Below, in pieces: positions 11,999 to 21,419 of a stretch of DNA of 37,500 bases. The notes beneath the pieces are model-generated. The model was not told the origin of the DNA and did no database searches. It worked only from the letters and a program-made list of their open reading frames with translations. This DNA comes from Neocallimastix lanati (nom. inval.) (taxonomy: Eukaryota; Neocallimastigomycota; Neocallimastigomycetes; Neocallimastigales; Neocallimastigaceae): assembly GCA_016946835.1 (NCBI GenBank), contig JACVTC010000001.1:2332501-2370000 (forward strand), in the 5' to 3' direction. Each line of letters opens with the position of its first letter. The first letter of the stretch is position 1. The position numbers and the translations under genes were made by a program.

Positions 11999-13410
11999 TA
12001 ATAAATATAAAATAAATATATTCAAAAATTTTTAAATTAATAAAATAATAAAATAATAATTATAAACCTTATTATTATTATTATTATTATATATGAATAT
12101 ACAGAAAAGCGCACTTACTTTATTATCTGGTATTGTTCCGACAAAGTTGAATAATGTTCGCGAACACCTTTGGGATGAATTAAGTAATGACTTAAATGAA
12201 GTTACGAATAATTCAATTCAAGAATATAAGACTTTAATTAAGGGTTATGACTGTTCTGATGAAGAACTTAACAATAATATTAGTACTATTCGTAAAGCAT
12301 GTTGGAATATATTTATAAATTTAGTAGCTGAAGAAACTACTGACAATATTATCTTACTTCGTCTTCGTGAAAAATTCGAAGAAATTTTCCGTTATGATAA
12401 CGCTGGTCTCCCAAGAATTTGGAATAGAAATGACGATATTGATATCTTTTTCAAAAAAGCTAAGGATGAAGCTTTAGCACTTATTTCATTATTCACATAT
12501 GTTGATATTCCAGAACAAAAAATTAGAGATATTACTGGCATTAAAGAGGTACGCATTTTTAAATTATAAAAAATTTTTAAAATAATATAAATAAATGATA
12601 ATATTTAAAATATTATATGAACTTATAAATTAAAATAATGAATAAATAGATAAAAATAAAAATAAAAGTAAAATTATTAAAATAAAAAATGGAAATAATA
12701 ATTTCAAAAAAAAAAAAAAAAAAAAAATTAAATAAAATGAAATAAAAAATAAAATAATAAAATTAAAAAATATGAATACTAATAAAAAAAAAAAAAAAAA
12801 AAAAAGTAAAATAAAATAAAAATAGAATAAAAATATAATAAAAAAAAAAAAATTAAAAGAATAAAAATTAAAACTAATTAAATATTTTTGTTTTATAAAT
12901 TATTTTAACCATTGATATAAAAAGATTGAAAAGCAAGACTTAACAATTATAGATACTGAACGATCCAAAAGATTATTAACTAAATTCGTAAGAGAAATTG
13001 AACTTCAATATATTGACGCTAAACGTTCTGTTGTTAGAACTACTTCAAAGGTTCCAACATGGTTTATTATATTAACAATGATTTTAGGTTATAATGAATT
13101 TTTAGCAGTAATTAAAAATCCAATCTATTTATTAGTTGCTGTCTTCTCTGGTGTTACTTTCTATGCTCTATATATTACTAATTTATTAAAACCAACTCTT
13201 CGTTTCTCAAGAACTGTTATTCAAGATATATGGTTACAACTTCAAAACTTTATTAAAGAAAATAATGGTAAAGGATATAATAATGATGTTTCAAGTTATG
13301 AAAACATTGGCTATTTAGAGGATGACATTGCATTAACTAAATTAAAAAGACGTAAAAACAATAACGATCAAGAACAATTTGATTCTAATGCCACATTAGT
13401 TAACTTTTAA
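8972..13410 (+). CDS. SEY1: SEY1/RHD3-family dynamin-like GTPase of the ER (13 exons)
   Basis: Fungal counterpart of atlastin and plant RHD3: an ER-membrane GTPase that drives homotypic ER tubule fusion. My exons are 8972-9105, 9200-9300, 9403-9563, 9764-9921, 10050-10167, 10306-10424, 10658-10754, 10851-11049, 11266-11426, 11652-11742, 11829-11953, 12105-12548 and 12925-13410. All introns are GT-AG and phases agree, giving 797 aa (yeast Sey1 is about 776). Visible motifs: Asn/Gln-rich N-terminus; P-loop GSQSTGKS (72-79), split by intron 2; TTKG switch I (101-104); [12 protein letters not shown] (from 119); the RD motif IRDFTGRTP (195-203) typical of atlastin-type GTPases; a long helical middle; two close hydrophobic segments (about 681-697 and 703-722) forming the ER hairpin; and a charged cytosolic tail. 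The start ATG follows an AT-only leader. Introns of 86-376 bp carry AT, AAT and poly(A) runs. All key residues are present, so it is probably functional. Confidence 0.93.
11528..11650. repeat. AAT microsatellite inside SEY1 intron 9
   Basis: About 35 AAT units fill the end of the intron between exons 9 and 10 and run into the acceptor AATAATAG at 11651. Other SEY1 introns hold comparable simple tracts: (AT)n at 10592-10624 and poly(A) at 11958-11996. Confidence 0.9.
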
Positions 13411-13601
13411 TTAAAATGATATAATTAAATATAATAAAAAAATAAAAAAAAAAAAAAAAAAAAAAAAAAAGACATTAATATACTATATATATTGTTTATT
13501 TTATGTATTTTAATACAAAATATTTTATTTTAAATTAGTATTTTGCAAATATATTTTTTTTCCTTTCTTTTTTTCTTTTTTTCTTTTTCTTTTTCTTTTT
13601 T

Positions 13602-13638
<37 letters not shown>

Positions 13639-13813
13639 TTTTTTATTTATTTATTTATTTAATCATTAAATAATTACTTTAATAAAATAATATTTTATTA
13701 TTTTTTTTTTTAAAAAAATTAAAAATATATAAATATATATATATAATAAATAATAAATAGTATATATAATATAGTTTAATATATTTAATTTATTTTTATA
13801 TAAGAAATTAATA

Positions 13814-13844
<31 letters not shown>

Positions 13845-14160
13845 GACATATTATATATAATATATAATTGTAAAAATTATAAATATTAAATGTAATAATA
13901 ATTAATAATAATAATAATAATAATAGTAATTTATTATTTTTAATTAGCTGTTGTGATTATTTTTTACAACTGTTAAAAAAAATGAATATATATATATATG
14001 TATTATATTAATTTATATATATATTATAAAAAAAAAAAGTAGTAATAAAAAAAATATTATAATATAAATTTTTTTTTGTTATTATATCATGAATTATTTT
14101 TTATTTTTAATTTTTTTTTTTTAATAAATTCATTTATTCATCAATAATTATAAGATAAAA
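13411..14160. other. intergenic, AT homopolymers
   Basis: Downstream of SEY1: A and T runs (13446-13470, 13605-13636, 13820-13844), a T-rich TTTC patch (13560-13600) and AT repeats. A slightly richer segment near 13945-13975 (TTAGCTGTTGTG, TTTTACAACTG) is the only departure. No gene is seen. Confidence 0.7.
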
Positions 14161-14164
14161 TATT

Positions 14165-15028
14165 TTTAGATATCTATTCTAATTAATATATTTACCAATG
14201 ACATATTTGATAAATGCATTAGATATAATGTGATCGCTGAAAGGAAAAAATGTTGTGATGGCTTATATGCTGATGATATAGTTTTGTTGGCCCCTACAAA
14301 ATCCTTTCTTTAAAACCTTTTAAATAAAGCTCATGATTGGGATATCAAAAAATGAAATGACTTTTGGAATCAGTAATTGTGTTACACTTTCAGTTACGCC
14401 AAAGAACATTAATACCTTTTAAGACATTATAATAAAAATCCTATATTTAAGCTTGGCATGAACCGTCTACCAAGCACTAATAAATATACATATCTTGGAA
14501 TACCATTCAATGAATCATTGGGTTTAGAGCCAATTATTACTAAGATGAACAGTAAAATAAAAATTATATGGTTCACTCTTTCTTTAGATTTTTAATCCAT
14601 AGGAACGTACCTTTCTACTTTAAAACTCATTCTCCAGTTTCTTTTGTCTATTGTTCAGTCCTTTACTATGCACTTTTACTACGACCTAATTAAAAAGAAC
14701 AATGAAAAAAGGTTAAACTGATTTTAATTGATATTTGTTCTGGAGTTTTGAGTTTATAATGAATCCTCCAATACCATAATATGTCTAATGAGCTATTTAA
14801 ACTTTCTAAATAGCTAGTTTCCATAATGAAGCGAAGATTCAATGATTTAAAATATAGAAAGAGTCTTCTTGTATTATTTCTTTTTTAGTCAAAAATAAAC
14901 CAATACTTTCACATTAATTTATGAATAAAAAAAAAAAAAAAAAAAAACATGTAAATTAACAATACTCAAACATAATAATAAACTTTTATTATTATGTTTT
15001 ATCTCTAATATATACCCAATTTTCTCTT

Positions 15029-15079
<51 letters not shown>

Positions 15080-15435
15080 GAAGAATTAAATGTGAATTCA
15101 AATTTGATGTGAAGCCTTATGTAAAAAAGTAAACTGGTATAAGAAGATTGCCCAACATGTTGTCCTTATGGTGGTATAAGTAACAGTATATCTAGTTTTT
15201 ACACACTGGATACTTTAATATCCTAAAATTGAAGAAAATAGGCAATAATTCATTCAATTTGTTGATGAAATTATCATTAAAAAATGGGAAGTGTTAAATT
15301 CTATTTTATCCTCGAAACTCATAATGTAATTTTTGGATATTAATATAAGAAATTTTAAGTATTTTATTTTCATGTGCTTTTTTTCTTAAAAAATATTATT
15401 AAATAAAGTTTATTCCATGTAAAAAAAAAAAAAAA
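14165..15435 (+). mobile_element. LINE (non-LTR retrotransposon) remnant with reverse transcriptase YADD
   Basis: Plus frame from about 14180 reads LINIFTNDIFDKC, then GLYADDIVLLAPT, with the reverse transcriptase catalytic YADD at 14265-14276. A TAA follows shortly after. Downstream pieces continue the ORF2 order: FKLGMNRLPSTNKYTYLGIP (about 14450-14505) and IITKMNSKI. After degraded DNA with poly(A)/poly(T) runs comes RIKCEFKFDVKPYVKK (about 15080-15130) and the cysteine cluster EDCPTCCPYGG (15150-15180). The 3' end has TTAAATAAAG and about 15 A residues at 15421-15435. Multiple stops and frameshifts make it dead. RIKCEFKFD and the cysteine cluster match those of the minus-strand copy at 1242-2535, which indicates one family. 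The region upstream of the RT core is absent, so this copy too is 5' truncated. Confidence 0.8.
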
Positions 15436-15460
15436 CTTTTTTTTTATATATATATATTTA

Positions 15461-15530
<70 letters not shown>

Positions 15531-15860
15531 TACAAATTCAATACATATATAATTTGTATTAACAAGAAAAAAAAATTATAACATAATTAATAATAATTCT
15601 CTTACTATTTAATGATAACATTGTATATTTAAATGTATAATAGAGTAATAAAGTAAAATAAATAAAAAATAAATAAAAGAATATTAAATAGATATTTAAA
15701 TATATATATAAAAAAAAAAAAAAAGTTAAATGTTATTTTATTTAAATAAATATCAAAACGTATTATAATAATTTAAATATTAATGTTGTATTTAATATTC
15801 CTTTATATCTTTTTTTTTTTTTTTTTTTTTTTTTGATTTACTTAATTTTAAATATTTAAA
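15436..15860. other. intergenic with ATT microsatellite
   Basis: ATT repeat of about 65 bp at 15462-15526, poly(A) near 15712-15724 and poly(T) at 15811-15834. No gene or motif is seen. Confidence 0.75.
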
Positions 15861-15865
15861 AATTA

Positions 15866-16760
15866 ATTTTTACAACACCACCGTAATAAGAAATGAATTA
15901 TTTATTTTAATAATTTATACTTTTTATAGTTATATAAAAAAATTCATATTATATATATTTAATTAAAAATTAATAATGAATAATGAATAAAATATAAAAT
16001 TTAGAACATTTATTCTTTTATTCTTTTCTTATCCTTCTATTTTATTGATTTTTTTTTAAAAAAAAAAAAACTTTCTTTTAACTTATAATATCATTTAAAA
16101 TATTTATTTTTATTATTATTTTAATAAAGATAAAATTTATTGTATTAAACATTTTTAATCAAATCATTCAAACAATTATTATTAATATTATTTTTAAATA
16201 TTATATTAATTTATAAAATTAAATAATTAAATTAAAATTTTAATATAATTTTATACATTTAAAAATTAATTATATCTGATAATAGTTAATGTTTTTACAG
16301 CACCACAATTATCAGATATATTTTTTATTCACTTAATACTATTTTATATATATTAATAATTAATTTTTACAACACCACCATGATCAGATATGAATTATTT
16401 ATTTTAATAATTTATACTTTTTATAGTTATATATAAAAAAATTCATATTATATATATTTAATTAAAAATTAATAATGAATAAAATTTAAAATTTGAAACA
16501 TTTATTCTTTCCTTATACTTCTATTTTATTTTATTTTTATTTTTTTTTTTTTTTAAAAAAAAAAAAAAATAAAAAAGAACTATCTATTAACTTATTATAA
16601 TATCATTTAAAATATTTATTATTATATTATTATTGTTTTTATTATTATTTTAATATAGATAAAACATATTTTATTAAAAATTTTTATTAATTTGATCAAA
16701 TCATTCAAACAATTATTATATTATTATAAATTTTTTAAAGTATTATATAAATTAATATAA
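15866..16760. repeat. direct duplication of a ~370-bp segment, ~500-bp period
   Basis: Copy 1 is about 15866-16230 and copy 2 about 16362-16760. Both start TTTTTACAACACCACC, share the AATTATTTATTTTAATAATT and ATTCATATTATATATATTT blocks in the same order, then a T-run abutting an A-run (16050-16070 and 16540-16568), and the word AAATCATTCAAACAATTATT. Differences are small insertions and substitutions. Copy 2 ends about 80 bp before the radical SAM start codon, so part of the duplication may lie in that gene's promoter. Confidence 0.8.
16271..16320. repeat. 13-bp inverted repeat flanking a recurring motif
   Basis: TATATCTGATAAT at 16271-16283 is matched exactly by its reverse complement at 16308-16320. 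The 24-nt spacer contains TTTTTACAGCACCAC, a near copy of the TTTTTACAACACCAC word opening both copies of the flanking duplication. Copy 2 also has GATCAGATATG right after that word, so the motif and half the arm recur together. Confidence 0.75.
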
Positions 16761-16840
16761 TTAATATTAATCCATACATATTAAAATAATTAATTTAAAT
16801 ATTTAATATAAAATATAAAATACAACAATATATATAAAGG

Positions 16841-17734
16841 ATGAATATTGATATTGAAGAAATAAATGTAAAATCTGTATATACTAAAACAGCTATACCG
16901 ACAACAGAATATGTTGCTAATCCCTATGTTGGTTGTCCTCATGGATGTCAATATTGTTATGCTTCCTTCATGAAACGTTTTTCAAAACATAAAGAAGACT
17001 GGGGATCGTTCGTTGATGTAAAGTTTTGGGATAAGGAACCTCCAAAAGAATGCAAATCATTAATGATATCTTCCGTCACTGATCCTTATAATCCATTAGA
17101 AAAAAAATATAAAAGGACTCAAGCTATCCTACAACAACTGTTAGATACTCATCATGAAGATACCTCCCTCCTAATTATAACAAAATCAGATTTAGTATTA
17201 AGAGATCTTCCTCTCATTAAACAATTTAAAAAACCTAGAGTTGCCTTTTCTATTAATACGCTTGATGAATCTTTTAAAGATGAGATGGATCATGCAGTAC
17301 CAATAGAAAAACGTATTCAAGCCATGAAAACGCTTCATAATAATGGTATTCGAACCATATGTTTCATTTCACCAATATTTCCAGAAATAACTGATGTTAT
17401 CGCCATTATTAATAAAGTTCATCCATATGCCAATTATATATGGTTAGAAAATCTTCAATTAAGAGGAGATTATAAATTACGAATTCTAGATTATATTAAA
17501 TATAGTCATCCCAAATTACTGCCACTCTATGAAAAACTCTATAAAGGAACCATTGTCAAAGCCAAAGCGTATCGTAGAGAATATTGGTCAAAATGTTGGA
17601 CAGAAATAAAAGCATTTTGTGAAAAAAATAAAATACCTACAGATTCTTCAGGAGACTCCAGTAAAACACGTGAAAATGATTTAAAAACCACTTGTGTTTA
17701 TAATCTTCTTCATGATGGTTCACCCGCAAAGTAA
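16841..17734 (+). CDS. SPL/COG1533-type radical SAM protein, probably acquired from bacteria
   Basis: A 297-aa intronless ORF. Near the N-terminus NPYVGCPHGCQYCYA carries the radical SAM cysteines C32-x3-C36-x2-C39, which bind the 4Fe-4S cluster that cleaves S-adenosylmethionine. NPY-x-GC-x-HGC-x-YCYA is the form seen in the SplB-like COG1533 family (spore photoproduct lyase relatives). SVTDPYNPLEK, LLIITKSDLVLRDL, VAFSINTLDE and a conserved tail (SSGDSSKTRENDL) fit these bacterial proteins; the substrate is not known for this branch. True spore photoproduct lyase is unlikely because the family motif is of the other, widespread type. No introns, higher G+C and bacterial-type sequence next to intron-rich fungal genes suggest horizontal transfer, perhaps from rumen bacteria (inference). 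The TAA stop lies inside a GTAAGT, so a 3' exon is possible (see findings). Confidence 0.88.
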   Translation: MNIDIEEINVKSVYTKTAIPTTEYVANPYVGCPHGCQYCYASFMKRFSKHKEDWGSFVDVKFWDKEPPKECKSLMISSVTDPYNPLEKKYKRTQAILQQLLDTHHEDTSLLIITKSDLVLRDLPLIKQFKKPRVAFSINTLDESFKDEMDHAVPIEKRIQAMKTLHNNGIRTICFISPIFPEITDVIAIINKVHPYANYIWLENLQLRGDYKLRILDYIKYSHPKLLPLYEKLYKGTIVKAKAYRREYWSKCWTEIKAFCEKNKIPTDSSGDSSKTRENDLKTTCVYNLLHDGSPAK

Positions 17735-18900
17735 GTAGTATATTTTAATAAAATATTATAATATAAATATAATAATAAAATAAAAAAAAAAAAATTATAG
17801 ATATAAACAAAGTACTAATATATATATATATATATATATTCATCTTGTATATTTAAAAATATTATAATTGTCCTTTTATTAATAATAATATACATCAACC
17901 TACAATTTAATAGAGAAATAAATATTAAATAAATAAATAGATAAATAAATGAAAATAATAATAACATAGTATAATAAATATAAATATTAAAAAAAAAAAA
18001 AATGAATATAAAATATATTATTTAATAATAATAATTAATTATGATTTATTATATAATATAAATTTTTTAATTATACAAAAATTTAAAAAAAAAAAAAATA
18101 AGAATTTATTTAATCAATGAAATAATTACTTTTTTTTTTTTAAGAATTTTTTTATTTTTTTTTGTATTTTTTTTTTTTTATGCTTGTTTGTTTGTTTATC
18201 TATTCGTTTGAGAAATCAATGAGAACCAAAATAATTTTTTACGCTTCTCTCTTATATAAGATATATTTCTTTATTTACTATCACTATGCCAACGCAATCT
18301 AATCCCTAGACAAGGATAATTTAACTTAACACTCTAACAACCATTTAAAACCAATGTATTCATCATGTCAATATTCATGAATCATTTTTAGAATGGGGAC
18401 AACCTTAAAATAATCAAAAAGATATAATTTTTTTTTATATAATACAATTTATCATTATTATTGTTATAGAAAAACTTTTTAATATATTAATTTATAATTT
18501 ATATATAATTATTTATCTATTATTTTATATATATATATATATATATATACTTATTTATGAATTTATTATGGATTTTATTAAATTTTATTTTTATTATTAT
18601 TTTGATCTTAATATTAATTATATGATAAAAGGGACATATTAATTTCAATAAATTTTTTTAAAAAGTGTAAAAATATTAAAAATACTATAAAAAGTAATAA
18701 TAAATTGTTAAAAATATATATATATATATATAAAAGTTTTTAATATTTAGTTATTGGAAAAAAATATAATTATTAATTATTATTTCATAAAATTAATTTA
18801 TTATTTAATTTTTACTTTTTTTTTTTTTTTTTTTATTTATTTATTTATTTATTTATTTTAAATTCGATTATAATAATTATTATATATAAATTATCCAATC
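17735..18900. other. intergenic
   Basis: AT-rich DNA with AT tracts (17820-17840, 18528-18549) and T runs. A patch at about 18190-18420 is more complex (CTATGCCAACGCAATC, AATCCCTAGACAAGG). Its minus-strand frames give short pieces such as EYIGFKWLLEC between stops, so it may be a decayed gene, but I cannot identify it. Confidence 0.6.
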
Positions 18901-18904
18901 TTTA

Positions 18905-19185
18905 ATATATATATAAAAAAATATTTTACTTTATACCATACCAAAAATTATTTGAATTTATATATATGACTTATCATCTTATTACAATTGCAATACATGA
19001 AAACAACCCCTTATAATGAGGTTATATGTACTGATTTTATATTCCAAGAATTATTATGTCAACTTCAGATATGAAGAAATCATTCTTATTATTTAATTTA
19101 TTATGAATTAACTACAAACTAACGTAAAAATGAACACCTTAAAATTATTTATTGGAGTTTTTGAATACAATAATTCATTTAAAAG
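18905..19185 (+). pseudogene. decayed copy of the lumazine-synthase homologue
   Basis: The segment aligns base for base, offset 2640, with the open lumazine-synthase-like gene at 21420-21914. TACCAAAAATTATTTGAATT here matches ATCAGAAATATTTGAATT there, and ACTTATCATCTTATTAC with ATACATGAAAA is nearly identical in both. Translation gives MTYHLITIAIHENNPL and then TAA TGA, where the intact gene has YHLITAAIHENKPYDAV. Similarity fades after about 19045 but can still be followed (AACACC...ATTATTTATTGGAGTTTTT against GACACC...ATTATTAATGGAATTTTTT). The 5' part is not recognisable. This is a fragmentary pseudogene, the first half of the upstream duplicated block. Confidence 0.8.
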
Positions 19186-19214
19186 TCAAAATTAATTCTG
19201 GTAAATTTAATAAT

Positions 19215-19724
19215 AGAAATAGCAATTAATCATAACAATAGTAATAGTAATAAGAATAAAAATGATAATAATAAAAAAGAATAATAATAATGAAAATAAT
19301 GTAAAAAATGGTCATTTTTATATTAATATTGATTGTGGTAATAATATTTTAAACTTTAGTATTGATTATGAAAATTATATAATTAATAGAATAGAAATTA
19401 AATATTTTAGTAATAATACCAATAATAATGATAATATCTATAATAATACCAATAATAATAATACCAATAATGGTAATACTAATAATAATAATTCCAACAA
19501 TACTTATAGTAATATTAGTAATAATAATCATAATAATAATACTATTGATAGCTACAACTTTAAACGTTAGTTATACTAATGATAAAATATTATCTAATTC
19601 AATTACGATTTTTTCACCAGTTTCAATCATTCTAAATTTCCAATTTGGTATTACTACTATTAATAAAAACAATAAAAACAATAAAAATAATAATAATAAA
19701 AATAACAACAACAACAACAACAAC

Positions 19725-19756
<32 letters not shown>

Positions 19757-19850
19757 TGATGATGATATATTATTATTTAATATAGGTAATTCACTTTATA
19801 TAAATGGAAGAAGAATTGTTTTAAATATTAATATTAAAAAAAAAAATTAA
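19215..19850 (+). pseudogene. broken copy of the Asn-rich gene
   Basis: A 102-codon Asn-rich frame (19262-19570) ends at TAG, and the reading continues in another frame from about 19550 (TLNVSYTNDKILSNSITIFS, FQFGITT, an Asn run, DDDD, then NGRRIVLNINI) to TAA at 19848-19850. The last 50 bp and the 3' flank match the Asn-rich gene at 22682-23739. Where that gene has GRKIAQPKRRCKY and a stop, this copy has lost about 18 bp, which removes the basic residues and shifts the end frame. It sits just after the lumazine-synthase pseudogene, in the same order as the downstream block. It could still be expressed as a short Asn-rich protein, but decay is the better reading. Confidence 0.6.
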
Positions 19851-20045
19851 TATATTATATGTAATATTTTTTTTACTATAATAAATAAATTTATATATAA
19901 CTTAACATACAAATATTTTTTTATTTGCAATTTATATTTAATAAATATTAAATAATTAATTTTGATTTTTATAGTGAATAAGACTTGAATAAAACTGATT
20001 AAATATCCTAATTAATTTCTTTTATTTAAACTTATATTATTTCAC

Positions 20046-20084
<39 letters not shown>

Positions 20085-20800
20085 TTAAATATTATGTAAA
20101 AAAATTTTAGTTTTATTTCTTTTTTTTTTTTATCTATTTAAATTCTTGTTAATACTTTATCAATAAATCTTGATTAAAGCTTTAATCAAAATTCTGATTT
20201 GAACGTATTTTGATATAGATAGAGTTTAAAGTTCAAAAAATATTTTAACAATATTTTATTATATTTTATATATTTTTAAACTAATTATATTTATATATTA
20301 TTATGATTATTTTAACAATATTTAAATAATTATTCTAAATATTTAATATATTTATGAACTGTAAAAACTATATCATTTATATATAATCAGCACATAGTTT
20401 TAACATTAAAGATTTTAATATTTTTAATTATGTTAAATTATACAATTATTTTTACAGCCAGGAGTAGTTAGAAATACAATTAAATGAATTATTACTAATA
20501 AATAAGGTCCATTTTAATATATTTAAAAAAATTAATTTAAATATAAAATATATATTTAAAAAAAAATTAAAAATTTGTATAACCATGGATAAAAGTTTTT
20601 TTTTTAATTTATTGATTTAATTTAATAAATAAATAAATAAATAAATAAATATTTATTTATTTATTTATTTATTTTATTTATTTATTTTATTTATTTATTA
20701 AGTATTTTATTTATTAATTTTTTTATTTGGTTATAATTATTTTTATATGTATTTTTAATGTTGTGTAACATAAAATTTAATTTTAAATAAATATTTCAAA
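19851..20800. repeat. 3' flank of upstream duplicated block, then TAAA/TTTA tract
   Basis: 19840-20600 matches 23730-24370: both contain AATAAATATTAAA, TTAATTTTGATT, TATAGTGAATAAG, ACTGATTAAATATCC, AATTAATTTCTTTTATTT, a T run, CTTGTTAAT, AAATCTTGATTAAA, TTGATATAGATA and GGTCCATT, in the same order. 20625-20710 is a TAAA run followed by a TTTA run, a possible cruciform. No gene is seen. Confidence 0.75.
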
Positions 20801-20968
20801 AAAAAATAAAAATAAAAATAAAAATAAAAATAAAAATAAAAATAAAAATAAAAATAAAAATAAAAATAAAAATAAAAATAAAAATAAAAATAAAAATAAA
20901 AATAAAAATAAAAATAAAAATAAAAATAAAAATAAAAATAAAAATAAAAATAAAAATAAAAATAAAAA
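20800..20968. repeat. AAAAAT hexanucleotide satellite
   Basis: About 27 nearly uninterrupted AAAAAT units, ending in AAAAACTGATAT. Its antisense reads as a poly(Phe-Tyr) frame (21003-20755), which is an artefact of the repeat. Confidence 0.95.
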
Positions 20969-21410
20969 CTGATATAATAAAAAAAAAAATAAAATATTAC
21001 CAAATTATTAATGTTAATAATAAAATGAATGTTGTTTAATTAATTATTATTATATGGAAAAATATATATATATATTTTAACAAAGGAAAAGAAATTATGA
21101 ATTAAATATCTTTTTTTTTTTTTTTTTTTTTTTTTATTTCTTTAAATTTAATTTAGAAAATAATTATCATTAATTATATAGATATAGATAAATAATAAAT
21201 TAATTAAATTATCCAATCATTTATTAAAAAAACAAAAAAGACAAAAAAAAAAAAAAAAAAAACTACTTTAAAATAATACATAATGAAAATTGAAAATTAT
21301 TTTATTTATATTGTTTTTATTATATATTATAACAAAAGAAAAAAAAAATATATATATATATATAATTTATTAAAAAAAATAATAATATTATCATTTTTAT
21401 AAGTAATTTA
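20969..21410. other. intergenic, upstream of the lumazine-synthase homologue
   Basis: Poly(T) at 21111-21135, poly(A) at 21243-21261 and AT tracts near 21353-21364. This is presumably leader and promoter DNA for the gene starting at 21420; no specific site can be named. Confidence 0.6.
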
Positions 21411-21419
21411 TTGAACAAA

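Noticed and set aside
12093-12569. 158-codon and 110-codon (13078-13410) frames as separate genes
   Set aside because: They are SEY1 exon 12 with intron ends, and the 3' part of exon 13, both in SEY1 order and phase.
20755-21003. Poly(Phe-Tyr) minus-strand protein
   Set aside because: Antisense of the AAAAAT hexamer satellite.
21411-21419. Earlier TTG start for the lumazine-synthase homologue
   Set aside because: Nuclear fungal genes start at ATG; the ATG at 21420 gives the expected N-terminal spacing to DGS.
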